Shown here piece by piece: positions 33,998 through 42,982 of a stretch of 62,989 nt of DNA. The first letter of the stretch is position 1. Each line of letters opens with the position of its first letter. The stretch comes from Oscillospiraceae bacterium (GTDB lineage: Bacteria > Bacillota > Clostridia > Oscillospirales > Oscillospiraceae): assembly GCA_009784725.1 (NCBI GenBank), contig WQXS01000011.1, positions 1 to 62,989 on the forward strand, written 5' to 3'. The notes beneath the pieces are model-generated. The model was given only the letters and a program-made list of their open reading frames with translations, was not told the origin of the DNA and ran no database searches. The translations under genes were made by a program, and so were the position numbers.

Positions 33998-36112
33998 TTA
34001 TGTATGCAAATAATCAACCAGCTCAGTCAGGTCATTTACCGTTAAGTCGGGGACAAATGTACTGCCGCTTAAATCACATCGTTTTGTTTCACCGGAAAGT
34101 ACAAGAACACTTCGTGCTTCGGAGTTACCGGCAATTGCAATATCGGTGTATAAACGGTCTCCGATGAAGCAAATTTCATTTTCATTATATCCGGTTTTTT
34201 GAATAATATAATCAAGTGTGTATCTTGAAGGTTTGCCGAAAAATTCCGGGGTGATACCGGTAGAAGCTGTAACCGCAGCGGCAAGCGAGCCGCAATCCGG
34301 TATAAAACCACCCTCGACAGGACAGTTATAATCAATATGAACCCCGTAATACGGTAACCCGGACCTGACAAAATCACAAAGCTTTGCAAGCCTCTTATAA
34401 TCCATATCCATATCAAAACCAAGCACGGCAAAATCGGGATTACTCTCGTCAAGAGTATATCCTGCAGCACAAAAATCATCCCTGAGTGCTTTTGTCCCTG
34501 CAACAAATACACGCTTTCCATGCTTGATGCCATTACCGCCGGTAGACCCAACCCCGGTGCGGCACTCCAAATGTGCAAGAAGCACATGAGTTGACATCAT
34601 CAGCCTGTCCGGTTTTATATCAATACCCATATTATGCAGCTTATTAATGTAATAGGCTGCATTTTGTGATGAGTTATTGGTATAAAAAATGTAATCCAAA
34701 CCGGTTTCATCCAAATACTCCAGAAATCTTTTTGTATACGGGAAAATATTATTGCTCAGATAAATTGTCCCGTCCATGTCGAGCACAAGACATTTAACTC
34801 CCGTTAACGCACTTTTTGAAAGATAATAAACTACGTAATTTGCAAAACTTTCAAGGCACCCCAAATTACCGAGCAGCTGTAAAATTGTAAAGGTTTTTTT
34901 TCGGTCTCTTGCATAAATTATACTGTCCTTTAAAGTATCATCGCTTAAACAAATTTCCGACGGGTTAACCGGTGCCCGGACCGCTTTCAGCATCTCTGCA
35001 ACATCCTCGGGCTCCGGCAGGGAATTTGCAATATCAAGTATTTCCAGCTGATTGCTTCGCAAAAAACCGGCAGAAAGAACGGGGTTTTCCGTTTGTAAAA
35101 TCGTATCGGCAGTGCGCCCGTATAAACGGCGTATGTTACTTTCATAATGTGTTGAAGCTTGCGCCGGTATAGTTTCCTGCTGCTTCGGGTAGTGCAGAGG
35201 ATCGATGTATTGATTCTCTTTGCAATCACTTAAATATAAAGCAAGCTTTTTCCATAAAATTAACCCGACAATAGTCGCAATACCGACCTTAATACCATGC
35301 AGTGCAGGTTTTAAACCTTCTGCCACCATTCTCATTTCCCAAAAATGAGCAAGATGATGCTCAGTTCCCGATGCAGGTCTGCTGTCGCCGTATAAACTCA
35401 TGGCAATGCCGCTGAGAATAAGTCCTTCGGTGACACTTTTTATAACCCCGGGGTCACGCTTTGATAAATGGGGAACACCTTTTATTATTTTATCGAGAGC
35501 AGTTTCCATTATTGCAACGATATTTTCGGGCATCGGTTCATTAGTCAGAAGGTTTGCAAGCCGCCAGTCCGCAAGAGCGGTGATTTTTCCAAGCATATCA
35601 CCAAGTCCTGCAGCGGTTAATAAAAGCGGTGCTTCGGCAAGAATATCAATATCGCAGAAAATCGCAACAGGGCAGGCAGTCGGCGGGGTTACTTTTATTC
35701 CGTCAAGAAGCATTGCGCTTCCGAGCGAAGCATATCCGTCCATTGAAGGCGCTGTTCCGACAATCGCAGCAGGGCAGTTGACCTTTGCTCCGACAAAGGT
35801 ACATATATCATTAATTGTCCCGGAACCCACACCAAGGATAAGGTCTGTTTCGGGGGAGTAAAAAGCAGTAATAAAACCTATGGAAAATTCATCCGGGACC
35901 GGCTCGTTATTTGCAAATGAGCAGTCAAGTACAGTTATTCCCGCGTTTTTTAACATGCCTATAACCCGTTCTCCCGCAACCCTCCGTGTATTAGGGTCGG
36001 AAACAACGAGAACGGTTTTATAGTTATTTGACATCACCCAATCGGCAACAGTATTTATAACCCCGGAGTCAACAGCTATAAACGGAATGATATTTGAATA
36101 TTGCTCCCACAT
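33998..36112 (-). CDS. Fusion: sn-glycerol-1-phosphate dehydrogenase (EgsA/AraM-like) and HAD-IIA phosphatase
   Basis: A 704-residue two-domain protein. Residues 1-420 form an iron-containing-alcohol-dehydrogenase-like fold close to glycerol-1-phosphate dehydrogenase: LGVGSGTINDICTFVG binds NAD, and Asp in GLGDMLGK plus His in SGTEHHLAHFWE and ALHGIKVGIAT are the metal ligands. It should reduce dihydroxyacetone phosphate to sn-glycerol-1-phosphate. Residues from about 443 form a HAD phosphatase of subfamily IIA (NagD-like): VLDMDGTIYLSN, FYTNNSSQ, and GKPSRYTLDYI followed by CFIGDRLYTDI. The second domain could dephosphorylate the first domain's product to glycerol (inference). It starts 15 bases after tdk with AAAGGAGTTTTTAC upstream. 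Confidence 0.88.
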   Translation of the reverse strand: MWEQYSNIIPFIAVDSGVINTVADWVMSNNYKTVLVVSDPNTRRVAGERVIGMLKNAGITVLDCSFANNEPVPDEFSIGFITAFYSPETDLILGVGSGTINDICTFVGAKVNCPAAIVGTAPSMDGYASLGSAMLLDGIKVTPPTACPVAIFCDIDILAEAPLLLTAAGLGDMLGKITALADWRLANLLTNEPMPENIVAIMETALDKIIKGVPHLSKRDPGVIKSVTEGLILSGIAMSLYGDSRPASGTEHHLAHFWEMRMVAEGLKPALHGIKVGIATIVGLILWKKLALYLSDCKENQYIDPLHYPKQQETIPAQASTHYESNIRRLYGRTADTILQTENPVLSAGFLRSNQLEILDIANSLPEPEDVAEMLKAVRAPVNPSEICLSDDTLKDSIIYARDRKKTFTILQLLGNLGCLESFANYVVYYLSKSALTGVKCLVLDMDGTIYLSNNIFPYTKRFLEYLDETGLDYIFYTNNSSQNAAYYINKLHNMGIDIKPDRLMMSTHVLLAHLECRTGVGSTGGNGIKHGKRVFVAGTKALRDDFCAAGYTLDESNPDFAVLGFDMDMDYKRLAKLCDFVRSGLPYYGVHIDYNCPVEGGFIPDCGSLAAAVTASTGITPEFFGKPSRYTLDYIIQKTGYNENEICFIGDRLYTDIAIAGNSEARSVLVLSGETKRCDLSGSTFVPDLTVNDLTELVDYLHT

Positions 36113-36127
36113 GTAAAAACTCCTTTC

Positions 36128-36730
36128 CTACACACCCGGCGGATTCAGATAGTGTTTTCGGCAAACGGGAGTAAAGACAATTTCCGATTCATCCCCGACA
36201 TCACCCATAACGACAAAATCACCTTTATATTGGGGTATACCGTTGATTTTAAGCAGATTCTTCGTGGCCTTGCTTGTGCAGAACTGGCAGACGTTTTTTA
36301 TTTCTTCAATTGTATCAGCCCAATAAAGAAGCGCTGCACTTCCGTCGAATAATCGTCCGTCAAGATACGAACAACGAAGACCGTAGCATAAAACAGGAAT
36401 ATTAAGAGAATCGACTACAACAGCCAACTGCCGTACCTGCTGCGGTGTAAGGAATTGAGCCTCCTCAACAAGTATTGCCGCAATTTCTTTTTTCCCAAGC
36501 TCGGCGGTTATATACTCCAATAAATCCTGTGAATCATTTACCAATACGGCAGGCTGTGATGAAACGATGGCACGTGATTTAACCTCGGCAGCTATATTCC
36601 AGCGGGTATCTTTATCGGGTTTTAGTATTATAACGTTTTTTTCCTGTTTGATATAATTATCGGCAACCATAAGTAAATTTGCTGTTTTTCCGCTGTTCAT
36701 AGCACCATACCGGAAATATAATTTTGCCAT
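36128..36730 (-). CDS. tdk: Thymidine kinase (TK1-type)
   Basis: A 200-residue type II thymidine kinase that phosphorylates thymidine for salvage. Walker A is GAMNSGKTANLL, the Walker-B-like ILVEEAQFL carries the catalytic acidic residues, GLRCSYLDGRLFDGSAALL is the lasso region, and zinc-type Cys occur (CQFC and VCRKH). ATG at 36730 follows GGAAGGA. It is the first gene of a unit with the G1P dehydrogenase/HAD fusion 15 bases downstream. All motifs are intact. Confidence 0.92.
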   Translation of the reverse strand: MAKLYFRYGAMNSGKTANLLMVADNYIKQEKNVIILKPDKDTRWNIAAEVKSRAIVSSQPAVLVNDSQDLLEYITAELGKKEIAAILVEEAQFLTPQQVRQLAVVVDSLNIPVLCYGLRCSYLDGRLFDGSAALLYWADTIEEIKNVCQFCTSKATKNLLKINGIPQYKGDFVVMGDVGDESEIVFTPVCRKHYLNPPGV

Positions 36731-36843
36731 AATAATGAATATTCCTTCCAAAAATTCTTGTATTTATTGACGTTTCTATAATATACTGTACCATAATATA
36801 TGACAAGCAGAATGTTTAATAATAAGCAAAGGGGGAGATAAAT

Positions 36844-38517
36844 CTGTTAGCAAAAGGAAAAATCTCTGCAAAGTTCAGAAGAATAAGCATTTCATTATTT
36901 ATAGTTGCTTTTGTAATAACCGTAATGGTAATGTTTTTTGCATTTGAGAATGTAACACGTCAAATGTCGGTCGAATATGCCGAGCGGTATGCCGCAAGCT
37001 CTGCTGAAGCTCTCAGTGCACATATAGCAAAGGAAATAGGAATCATCTCGGTTGCTGCGCATTCAAACGATGTGCTTAACTGGCTCAATGACGAGTTTAA
37101 TGACGATAAAAAAGAACGTGCGTTTAATGTATTTTCGAGCGTTGTAAGTCAGCTTTACAGTTATAACTTATATATCGGAGTAGCATCATCTCTTAACGAG
37201 TACAGGGCAGAAATAGGGGAAGCATCAAGGATAATATTCCCGGTTGCGGTTCTGCATGAAGACGAGCCGATGGATGCATGGTTTTTTGATACGGTAAAAT
37301 CGGAGCAGAACTATATAATAAAAGTCGATATTGACCATATATTACAACGGAAACGTGTATGGCTCGATTATAAGATTTTGCATAACGGTGAAGTCCTGGG
37401 AGTAATATGCACAGGTCTGGAGTTTTCTCATATAGCAGGTGAGTTGTTTTCGCAGTATGAGCAAAACAACATGCGCGGGATTGTTATCGACAATACGGGA
37501 ACAATCTATATGGACAGCTATCTTATGGACAGCAATCAGTTTTTACACAATGAATACACGACTGCACTAAGTGATGAATTTTCCAACGCAGTGCTTGTCG
37601 ATGCAGTCAAAGACCACCTGGAAACAGCAGAGGGGTACTGGAGAGAAATCGGACACCCGAGTGTTACAAGATTAACTCAAGGTCAGTACAAGTATATGAC
37701 GATAGCTCCGGTAAGGCACACAAACTGGTCACTAATAATACTGTCGGATACAACAACACTGTTTGATGCAACGTACTCTGTCCCGATAATAATTATTGTA
37801 CTTCTGCTGCTTATCGCATTTGCCGTTTCAAGCAGCATAGCGAGCTACCGCATATTGTTTAAGCCGCTTCGTTTGCTTGACGACAGCCTTGCACAGCTCA
37901 ATGAACATACAGCCGAAGAGCTGTTCGGAGCAGAACGCAACGATGAGCTTGGTCATCTTTCAAATACGATTCAGGATTTATTTGACAAAGCAAACATAGA
38001 CCCGCTGACAGGATTATTCAACAGGCGTTACATGGACAGTACAATAGAGCGGGTTATGGGATTATTATCACGCTCGGGCGGGCTTTTGAGTGTTCTTATG
38101 CTCGATATCGACTTTTTTAAGCGTTATAACGATACATACGGTCATGACGCAGGAGACAAATGCCTTCAATCTGTTGCACATGCACTAGCCGAATCGGTAT
38201 CAAGGGTCGATGATATAATTGTAAGATACGGCGGTGAGGAATTTGCAGTCATTCTGCCGAACACCGACGCAGAAGGTGCAAGATTTTTTGCAGATAAGCT
38301 TCTTACCAACGTAAAAGAATTAAATATACCGCATGAAAAGAACGAAGCGGCACCCTGTGTCACAGTTTCCATAGGAGTCACAACAGGAAAAACCGAATAT
38401 AAACAAACCTTGGAAATGTATTTAAAACGTGCGGACGAAGCGTTATATACCTCCAAAGAAAGCGGCAGGAATAAGTTTACTTATCTTGATTTTATCGGAA
38501 AAGGAGATACGGAATAA
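36844..38517 (+). CDS. Membrane diguanylate cyclase with extracellular Cache-type sensor, apparent CTG start
   Basis: The protein has an N-terminal TM helix, a Cache-like sensor (about 60-300), a second TM near 315-340, a short HAMP-like linker and a GGDEF domain. The active loop is RYGGEEF near residue 460, and RVDD five residues before it is an intact I-site, so it should make cyclic di-GMP with feedback inhibition. The first in-frame ATG (36925) lies inside TM1. The frame continues upstream through GKISAKFRRISISLF, a normal basic start of a membrane protein, and the only start-like codon with a ribosome binding site (GGGGGAG, six-base gap) is CTG at 36844. In-frame TAA at 36823 bounds the frame. 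Confidence 0.88.
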   Translation: MLAKGKISAKFRRISISLFIVAFVITVMVMFFAFENVTRQMSVEYAERYAASSAEALSAHIAKEIGIISVAAHSNDVLNWLNDEFNDDKKERAFNVFSSVVSQLYSYNLYIGVASSLNEYRAEIGEASRIIFPVAVLHEDEPMDAWFFDTVKSEQNYIIKVDIDHILQRKRVWLDYKILHNGEVLGVICTGLEFSHIAGELFSQYEQNNMRGIVIDNTGTIYMDSYLMDSNQFLHNEYTTALSDEFSNAVLVDAVKDHLETAEGYWREIGHPSVTRLTQGQYKYMTIAPVRHTNWSLIILSDTTTLFDATYSVPIIIIVLLLLIAFAVSSSIASYRILFKPLRLLDDSLAQLNEHTAEELFGAERNDELGHLSNTIQDLFDKANIDPLTGLFNRRYMDSTIERVMGLLSRSGGLLSVLMLDIDFFKRYNDTYGHDAGDKCLQSVAHALAESVSRVDDIIVRYGGEEFAVILPNTDAEGARFFADKLLTNVKELNIPHEKNEAAPCVTVSIGVTTGKTEYKQTLEMYLKRADEALYTSKESGRNKFTYLDFIGKGDTE

Positions 38518-38760
38518 ATGATAATAAACTACAAACCCAAAGGCACATGCTCGCAGATGATAGAAATTGATGTTGAGGACGGGATAATCAATAGAGTCGA
38601 ATACACAGGCGGCTGCCCCGGCAACCTGCTTGCAATCGGCGAGCTTGTAAAAGGCATGCAGGTAAGCGAAGCAATTGCAAAATTAGACGGCATAAGATGC
38701 GGCAACAAAAAAACATCCTGCGCCGATCAACTGGCACAGGCATTAAAAACAGTTAAATAA
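38518..38760 (+). CDS. TSCPD-domain protein
   Basis: An 80-residue protein of the small TSCPD family, named after its C-terminal motif, here KTSCADQLAQAL. The GGCPGNLLAIGELVKGM stretch and a third Cys near residue 12 (GTCSQM) are also typical, and four conserved Cys suggest metal or cluster binding. It starts directly after the diguanylate cyclase stop with AAAGGAGATACGG upstream, so the two are co-transcribed. Stand-alone TSCPD proteins have no known function; the domain also occurs at the end of vitamin B12-dependent ribonucleotide reductases. Confidence 0.85.
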   Translation: MIINYKPKGTCSQMIEIDVEDGIINRVEYTGGCPGNLLAIGELVKGMQVSEAIAKLDGIRCGNKKTSCADQLAQALKTVK

Positions 38761-38786
38761 TTATATTAAACTGACAGGAGAAAGTC

Positions 38787-38897
38787 ATGATAAAAAAATT
38801 ATTGCTCACAGTCATCACAGTAGTGGTAGTTCTCGCAATAACATACGCAATTGTTGTTATCTGGCTCGGCATCGACATTCCATTTTTACCGTTTTAG
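38787..38897 (+). CDS. 36-residue single-span membrane protein
   Basis: ATG at 38787 follows ACAGGAGAAAGTC and opens a 36-codon frame: MIKKLLL, one continuous hydrophobic helix, and a tail GIDIPFLPF. Basic residues before the helix place the N-terminus inside. It is 26 bases after the TSCPD gene, third in the cyclase unit. Size, start signal and composition argue for a real small membrane protein; homologues cannot be judged by eye. Confidence 0.65.
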   Translation: MIKKLLLTVITVVVVLAITYAIVVIWLGIDIPFLPF

Positions 38898-38917
38898 GTT
38901 GTAAAATGAGTTTAGTA

Positions 38918-39089
38918 AATGAATTTATATAGCATGAGCATAGCTTCAGGTTATTCAAATTACAATTCATATCGCTTCGGAGAAACGTCCTGTTTATACT
39001 CAGCGCCCTTCGGCGTCCATGCCTCAGTGCAATAAATTATAATTAGAACAACCTAAATCTACGCTCTTATATACTATATTGAAATTCAA
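38918..39089. repeat. Long inverted-repeat element, copy 1
   Basis: TGAATTTATATAG and the following 40 bases are an imperfect inverted copy of 39035-39088 (on the other strand TGAATTTCAATATAG, then AGGTTGTTCTAATTATAATT against AGGTTATTCAAATTACAATT). They enclose a core, 38971-39030, containing GAAACGTCCTGTTT and AGCGCCCTTCGGCGTC. The core is closely related to that of the element at 54940-55137. No gene lies inside. It could be a miniature mobile element or a structured RNA. Confidence 0.6.
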
Positions 39090-39129
39090 TTAATAAATCA
39101 CTTAAAGCTGTGCTCTTGGTAGAATAAAA

Positions 39130-40788
39130 TTATTTAAAACTGTCCTTTAATGCAACTGCTCGATTGAATACAAGGTTGCCCGGTTTTGAATCTTTGTTGT
39201 CGACGGCGAAGTAGCCGAGCCGCAGGAATTGGAAGTCCTGTGGTGCTTCTGCGTTTTCAAGCATTTTTTCTGCTTTGCAGCCGTGTAATACTTCGAGTGA
39301 GTTAGGGTTAAGAAATTCTGTAAAATCCTTACCTGCCGTGTCGGGATTCGGGTCGGTAAAGAGGTTGTCATATACTCTGACCTCTGCATCTACAGCGGTT
39401 TTTGTATCTACCCAGTGTATTGTTCCTCGTACTTTTCTGCCGTCCGGGGTTGTGCCGCCTCTTGTTTCGGGGTCATACTCAGCGGTTACAACAGCAACTT
39501 CGCCGTTTTCATCAAGTTCATACCCTGTGCATTTTACTATATATGCACCTTTAAGTCTGACTTCATTTCCAACAAATAAACGGTTATACTTTTTAACAGG
39601 CTCAATCATAAAATCATCGTTTTCAATCCAGAGCTCTCTTGAGAATGTGACATCACGAAAACCTGCGGACTCATCGTTGGGGTTATTTTCTATTTCAAGC
39701 GTTTCCGTTTCACTTTCGGGATAATTGGTGATAACGAGCTTAAGCGGGCGCAGCACGACCATTACACGTTGAGCGTTTTGATTCAGCTCTTCACGCAGGC
39801 AATGCTCCAAAAGTGCATATTCTACGATATTTGTTGTTCTGCCGACACCTATACGCTCGCAAAAATCACGCACGGAGCTTGGAGTGTAACCGCGGCGGCG
39901 AAGACCTCGAAGGGTCGGAAGTCTCGGGTCATCCCATCCGCTTACATGATTTTCTTCTACCAGACGGCGAAGCAGACGCTTTGACATTACGGTATTATTG
40001 ATGCTCCGGCGGCCAAATTCAATCTGCCTCGGTTTGCTCGGGACATCGGTATTTTCTATAACCCATTCATAAAGCGGACGGTGGTCCGTCCATTCCAGTG
40101 AGCATAATGAATGTGTAATATTCTCAATAGCATCTTGAATAGGATGCGCCAGATCATACATCGGATATATACACCATTTGTCACCTTGTCTGTGATGATG
40201 CGTGTATTTTATCCGGTATAAAACAGGGTCTCGCATGTTGAAGTTTCCGCTTTCGAGGTCAATTTTCGCACGAAGTGTTTTTGAACCTTCGGGAAATTCG
40301 CCGTTTCTCATTCGCTTAAACAAATCGAGGCTTTCTTCAACCGGTCTGTCCCTGAACGGAGAAGTAGCGGGAACACCGACATCACCGCGGAATCTTTTTA
40401 CCTCGTCGGGAGAAAGCTCGCATACATATGCAAGACCTTTATTAATAAGTCCAAGAGCAAGTTCATAGGTTTTTTCAAAATAATCACTGCCGAAATAAAG
40501 TCTGTCACCCCAGTCAAATCCGAACCAGCGGATATCATCACAGATAGCCTCAACAAACTCATCCTCTTCCTTATCCGGGTTTGTATCATCAAATCGCAAA
40601 TTGCAAAGCCCGCCGAACTTTTCGGCTGCATTTATACTGATGGAGAATGCAAAGCAATGCCCTATATGAGGGTAACCGTTCGGCTCGGGCGGTAAGCGTG
40701 TATGCACCTGCATTCCTTCAAATCTCCCGCCGGGTCCTATGTCTTCCTCAATAAATGCATGAATGAAATTTTTTGAAAGTTCTTCCAT
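39130..40788 (-). CDS. glnS: Glutaminyl-tRNA synthetase
   Basis: A 552-residue class Ib synthetase that charges tRNA-Gln directly. PPEPNGYPHIGHCFA is the GlnRS form of the HIGH region and LRFDDTNP the amino-acid pocket; NTVMSKRLLRRLV is the KMSKS loop. The C-terminal half holds the two beta-barrel anticodon-binding domains. The start at 40788 is set by GGAGATAGTTTA; an upstream in-frame Met lacks a ribosome binding site. Many Firmicutes lack GlnRS and use GatCAB instead; its presence is compatible with clostridia. It is divergent from the homocysteine methyltransferase gene, with under 100 bases between them. Confidence 0.96.
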   Translation of the reverse strand: MEELSKNFIHAFIEEDIGPGGRFEGMQVHTRLPPEPNGYPHIGHCFAFSISINAAEKFGGLCNLRFDDTNPDKEEDEFVEAICDDIRWFGFDWGDRLYFGSDYFEKTYELALGLINKGLAYVCELSPDEVKRFRGDVGVPATSPFRDRPVEESLDLFKRMRNGEFPEGSKTLRAKIDLESGNFNMRDPVLYRIKYTHHHRQGDKWCIYPMYDLAHPIQDAIENITHSLCSLEWTDHRPLYEWVIENTDVPSKPRQIEFGRRSINNTVMSKRLLRRLVEENHVSGWDDPRLPTLRGLRRRGYTPSSVRDFCERIGVGRTTNIVEYALLEHCLREELNQNAQRVMVVLRPLKLVITNYPESETETLEIENNPNDESAGFRDVTFSRELWIENDDFMIEPVKKYNRLFVGNEVRLKGAYIVKCTGYELDENGEVAVVTAEYDPETRGGTTPDGRKVRGTIHWVDTKTAVDAEVRVYDNLFTDPNPDTAGKDFTEFLNPNSLEVLHGCKAEKMLENAEAPQDFQFLRLGYFAVDNKDSKPGNLVFNRAVALKDSFK

Positions 40789-40885
40789 TAAACTATCTCC
40801 ATATGTTAAAATGATTATGTGTGAACTGATGAATATAAATCCATACAAATTTCAAACACTTTATCATAAAACGGAGGAATTTTCA

Positions 40886-41734
40886 ATGTTATTCGATACC
40901 TGCGGGAAGTATATTTTTTATGACGGTGCAATGGGGACAATGCTGTACAAATACGGACTGAAGCCGGGTGAAAAGCCTGATTTTATGAATATAACCGCAC
41001 CGGATGCCGTCGCTGAAGTACATAAAATGTATGTTGAAGCCGGCAGTGATATTATCTGCACAAATACTTTCGGAACAAGCACCCTCGCTATAGAAAAAGC
41101 TGATTATACCGCAACGGAAATAGCAACTGCGGCAGTCGGTATTGCAAAACGTGCAAGCGGGGGTAAAGCGAAAATATCGCTGGATATCGGCCCGACGGGC
41201 CAGCTGCTCGAGCCGTATGGTGACCTCGAATTTGAAACTGCATATGACGCATTTAAGGAAATGGCGATAGCCGGAGAAAAAGCCGGAGCAGATTTCATTT
41301 CAATAGAGACAATGAGCGACCTTGAGGAATTAAAAGCTGCAATGACCGCAGTCGGTGAAAATACAAAGCTTCCGATGCTTGTGACAATGACTTTCGAAAA
41401 AAACGGAGTCACATTTATGGGATGCACAACCGATAAATTCGTCGAAACGGCAGAAGCACTGGGCGCAGCCGCACTAGGGCTTAACTGCTCGCTTGAGCCG
41501 ATGGAAATGCTCGAAACCGCAAAAAAAATAGCCGAAAAAACCAAACTTCCCCTGATTGTAAAACCAAACGCAGGACTTCCGGATCAAAAAGGCGGGGAAT
41601 ACCATACAGGCGCTCTTGAATTTGCAAAGCAAATGACGGAGTATGCCGGTATCGGAGCGAAAATTATAGGTGGCTGCTGCGGAACAACTCCCGAATATAT
41701 AAGAGAACTTAAAAAAGCATTCACAGCTTTATGA
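40886..41734 (+). CDS. Homocysteine S-methyltransferase-domain protein
   Basis: A 282-residue protein equal to the N-terminal homocysteine-binding barrel of MetH or to BhmT. DGAMGTML starts the barrel, CTNTFGTSTL follows, and the zinc ligands are Cys in GLNCSLEP and the pair in GGCCGTTPEYI. It transfers a methyl group to homocysteine, but lacks the folate, cobalamin and activation domains of MetH, so it needs a partner or another donor such as S-methylmethionine. Start 40886 has ACGGAGGAATTTTCA upstream. The stop overlaps an ATG of the DUF1015 frame, suggesting one unit with it and nagA. Confidence 0.87.
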   Translation: MLFDTCGKYIFYDGAMGTMLYKYGLKPGEKPDFMNITAPDAVAEVHKMYVEAGSDIICTNTFGTSTLAIEKADYTATEIATAAVGIAKRASGGKAKISLDIGPTGQLLEPYGDLEFETAYDAFKEMAIAGEKAGADFISIETMSDLEELKAAMTAVGENTKLPMLVTMTFEKNGVTFMGCTTDKFVETAEALGAAALGLNCSLEPMEMLETAKKIAEKTKLPLIVKPNAGLPDQKGGEYHTGALEFAKQMTEYAGIGAKIIGGCCGTTPEYIRELKKAFTAL

Positions 41735-41754
41735 TAAGAAAGGATTTTAAGCTT

Positions 41755-42966
41755 ATGAAAAACGTTTTTATGCCTACCGATATTCTTATTCCGAAAAATA
41801 TTCCGATGGAATCATGGAGTGTTATAGCCTGTGACCAGTTCTCCTCAGAGCCGGACTACTGGAAGCGGGTCAGGAAAAATGCTGCAGATAACTATTCAAC
41901 CTTTAATATGATAATACCCGAAGCCTATCTTGAGGAAATTAATGAAGAGGAAGAGATTAAAAACATAAGCTCTGCAATGACAGCGTTTCTTGACAGCGGG
42001 AGTTTTGATAAAATCGAAAATTCATTTATATATGTAGAGCGGACACAGCCCGACGGACGTATCAGAAAAGGACTTGTCGGAGCAGTCGACCTTGAGGAGT
42101 ATGACTTCACAGGGGTATCTGCCGCAATCCGCGCAAGTGAAGGAACTGTTCTTGACAGGCTTCCCCCGCGCATAAAAGTAAGACGCTCCGCACCGCTTGA
42201 GCTGCCGCATATTATTACATTTATCGACGATAAGAATAAAACAGTAATTGAACCGTTGGCGAAAAATACAGGAAAAATGAAAGTATTATATGACTTCGAC
42301 CTGATGGAAGGCGGAGGGCATATTAAAGGAATGAAGGTCTCCGATGAGGATGCGGATAAAATTATGGCAGCGCTGAATGTACTTCACGAAAAAAATGAGA
42401 TGCTGATGATAATGGGTGACGGCAATCATTCTTTAGCGGCGGCGAAGGTGTATTGGGATGAGATAAAACAAAACCTGAGTGAAACGGAGAGAGAAAACCA
42501 TCCTTCACGCAAAGCTTTAGTGGAGCTTAACAATGTCTATGATCCCGCAATAACCTTTGAAGCGATTCATAGGGTTCTCTTTAACGTTGACCCGGCGGGT
42601 TTTATCAGGGATTTTGAAAACGCAACACCACGCGGCACCGACTATATAATCAAATGGTATTCAAAAACCGGTAGCGGTGAAATCGGGATTAAAGCCGGCT
42701 GTATCGGGGATATGTTGAAAATTATGCAGGATTTTATTGATGAATATATAAAGGATACAAAATCGGTGGTTGATTATATTCACGGAGAGGAATCCACAAT
42801 AACACTAGCAAAGGGAGACGGGAGCGTCGGTTTTGTACTTCCCGCAATGGATAAGTCCGACTTCTTTGAAACAGTTGAAAAAAGCGGCGTTTTCCCGAGA
42901 AAAAGCTTTTCCGTCGGTCATGCTGAGGACAAAAGATATTACCTCGAGTGCAGAGAAATAAGATAG
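41755..42966 (+). CDS. DUF1015 family protein
   Basis: A 403-residue cytosolic protein of DUF1015. Family stretches include WSVIACDQFSSEPDYW near the start and MIMGDGNHSLAAAKVYW near residue 220. In other members the latter reads DGHHRYETA, which recalls the phosphate-handling loop of ParB/serine-kinase proteins; a small-molecule kinase role is a guess on that basis. An upstream ATG at 41731 overlaps the previous stop, but 41755 has AAAGGA upstream. It sits between a homocysteine methyltransferase and NagA genes; the functional link is not obvious. Confidence 0.8.
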   Translation: MKNVFMPTDILIPKNIPMESWSVIACDQFSSEPDYWKRVRKNAADNYSTFNMIIPEAYLEEINEEEEIKNISSAMTAFLDSGSFDKIENSFIYVERTQPDGRIRKGLVGAVDLEEYDFTGVSAAIRASEGTVLDRLPPRIKVRRSAPLELPHIITFIDDKNKTVIEPLAKNTGKMKVLYDFDLMEGGGHIKGMKVSDEDADKIMAALNVLHEKNEMLMIMGDGNHSLAAAKVYWDEIKQNLSETERENHPSRKALVELNNVYDPAITFEAIHRVLFNVDPAGFIRDFENATPRGTDYIIKWYSKTGSGEIGIKAGCIGDMLKIMQDFIDEYIKDTKSVVDYIHGEESTITLAKGDGSVGFVLPAMDKSDFFETVEKSGVFPRKSFSVGHAEDKRYYLECREIR

Positions 42967-42982
42967 AAGGAAATGGTGAAAA

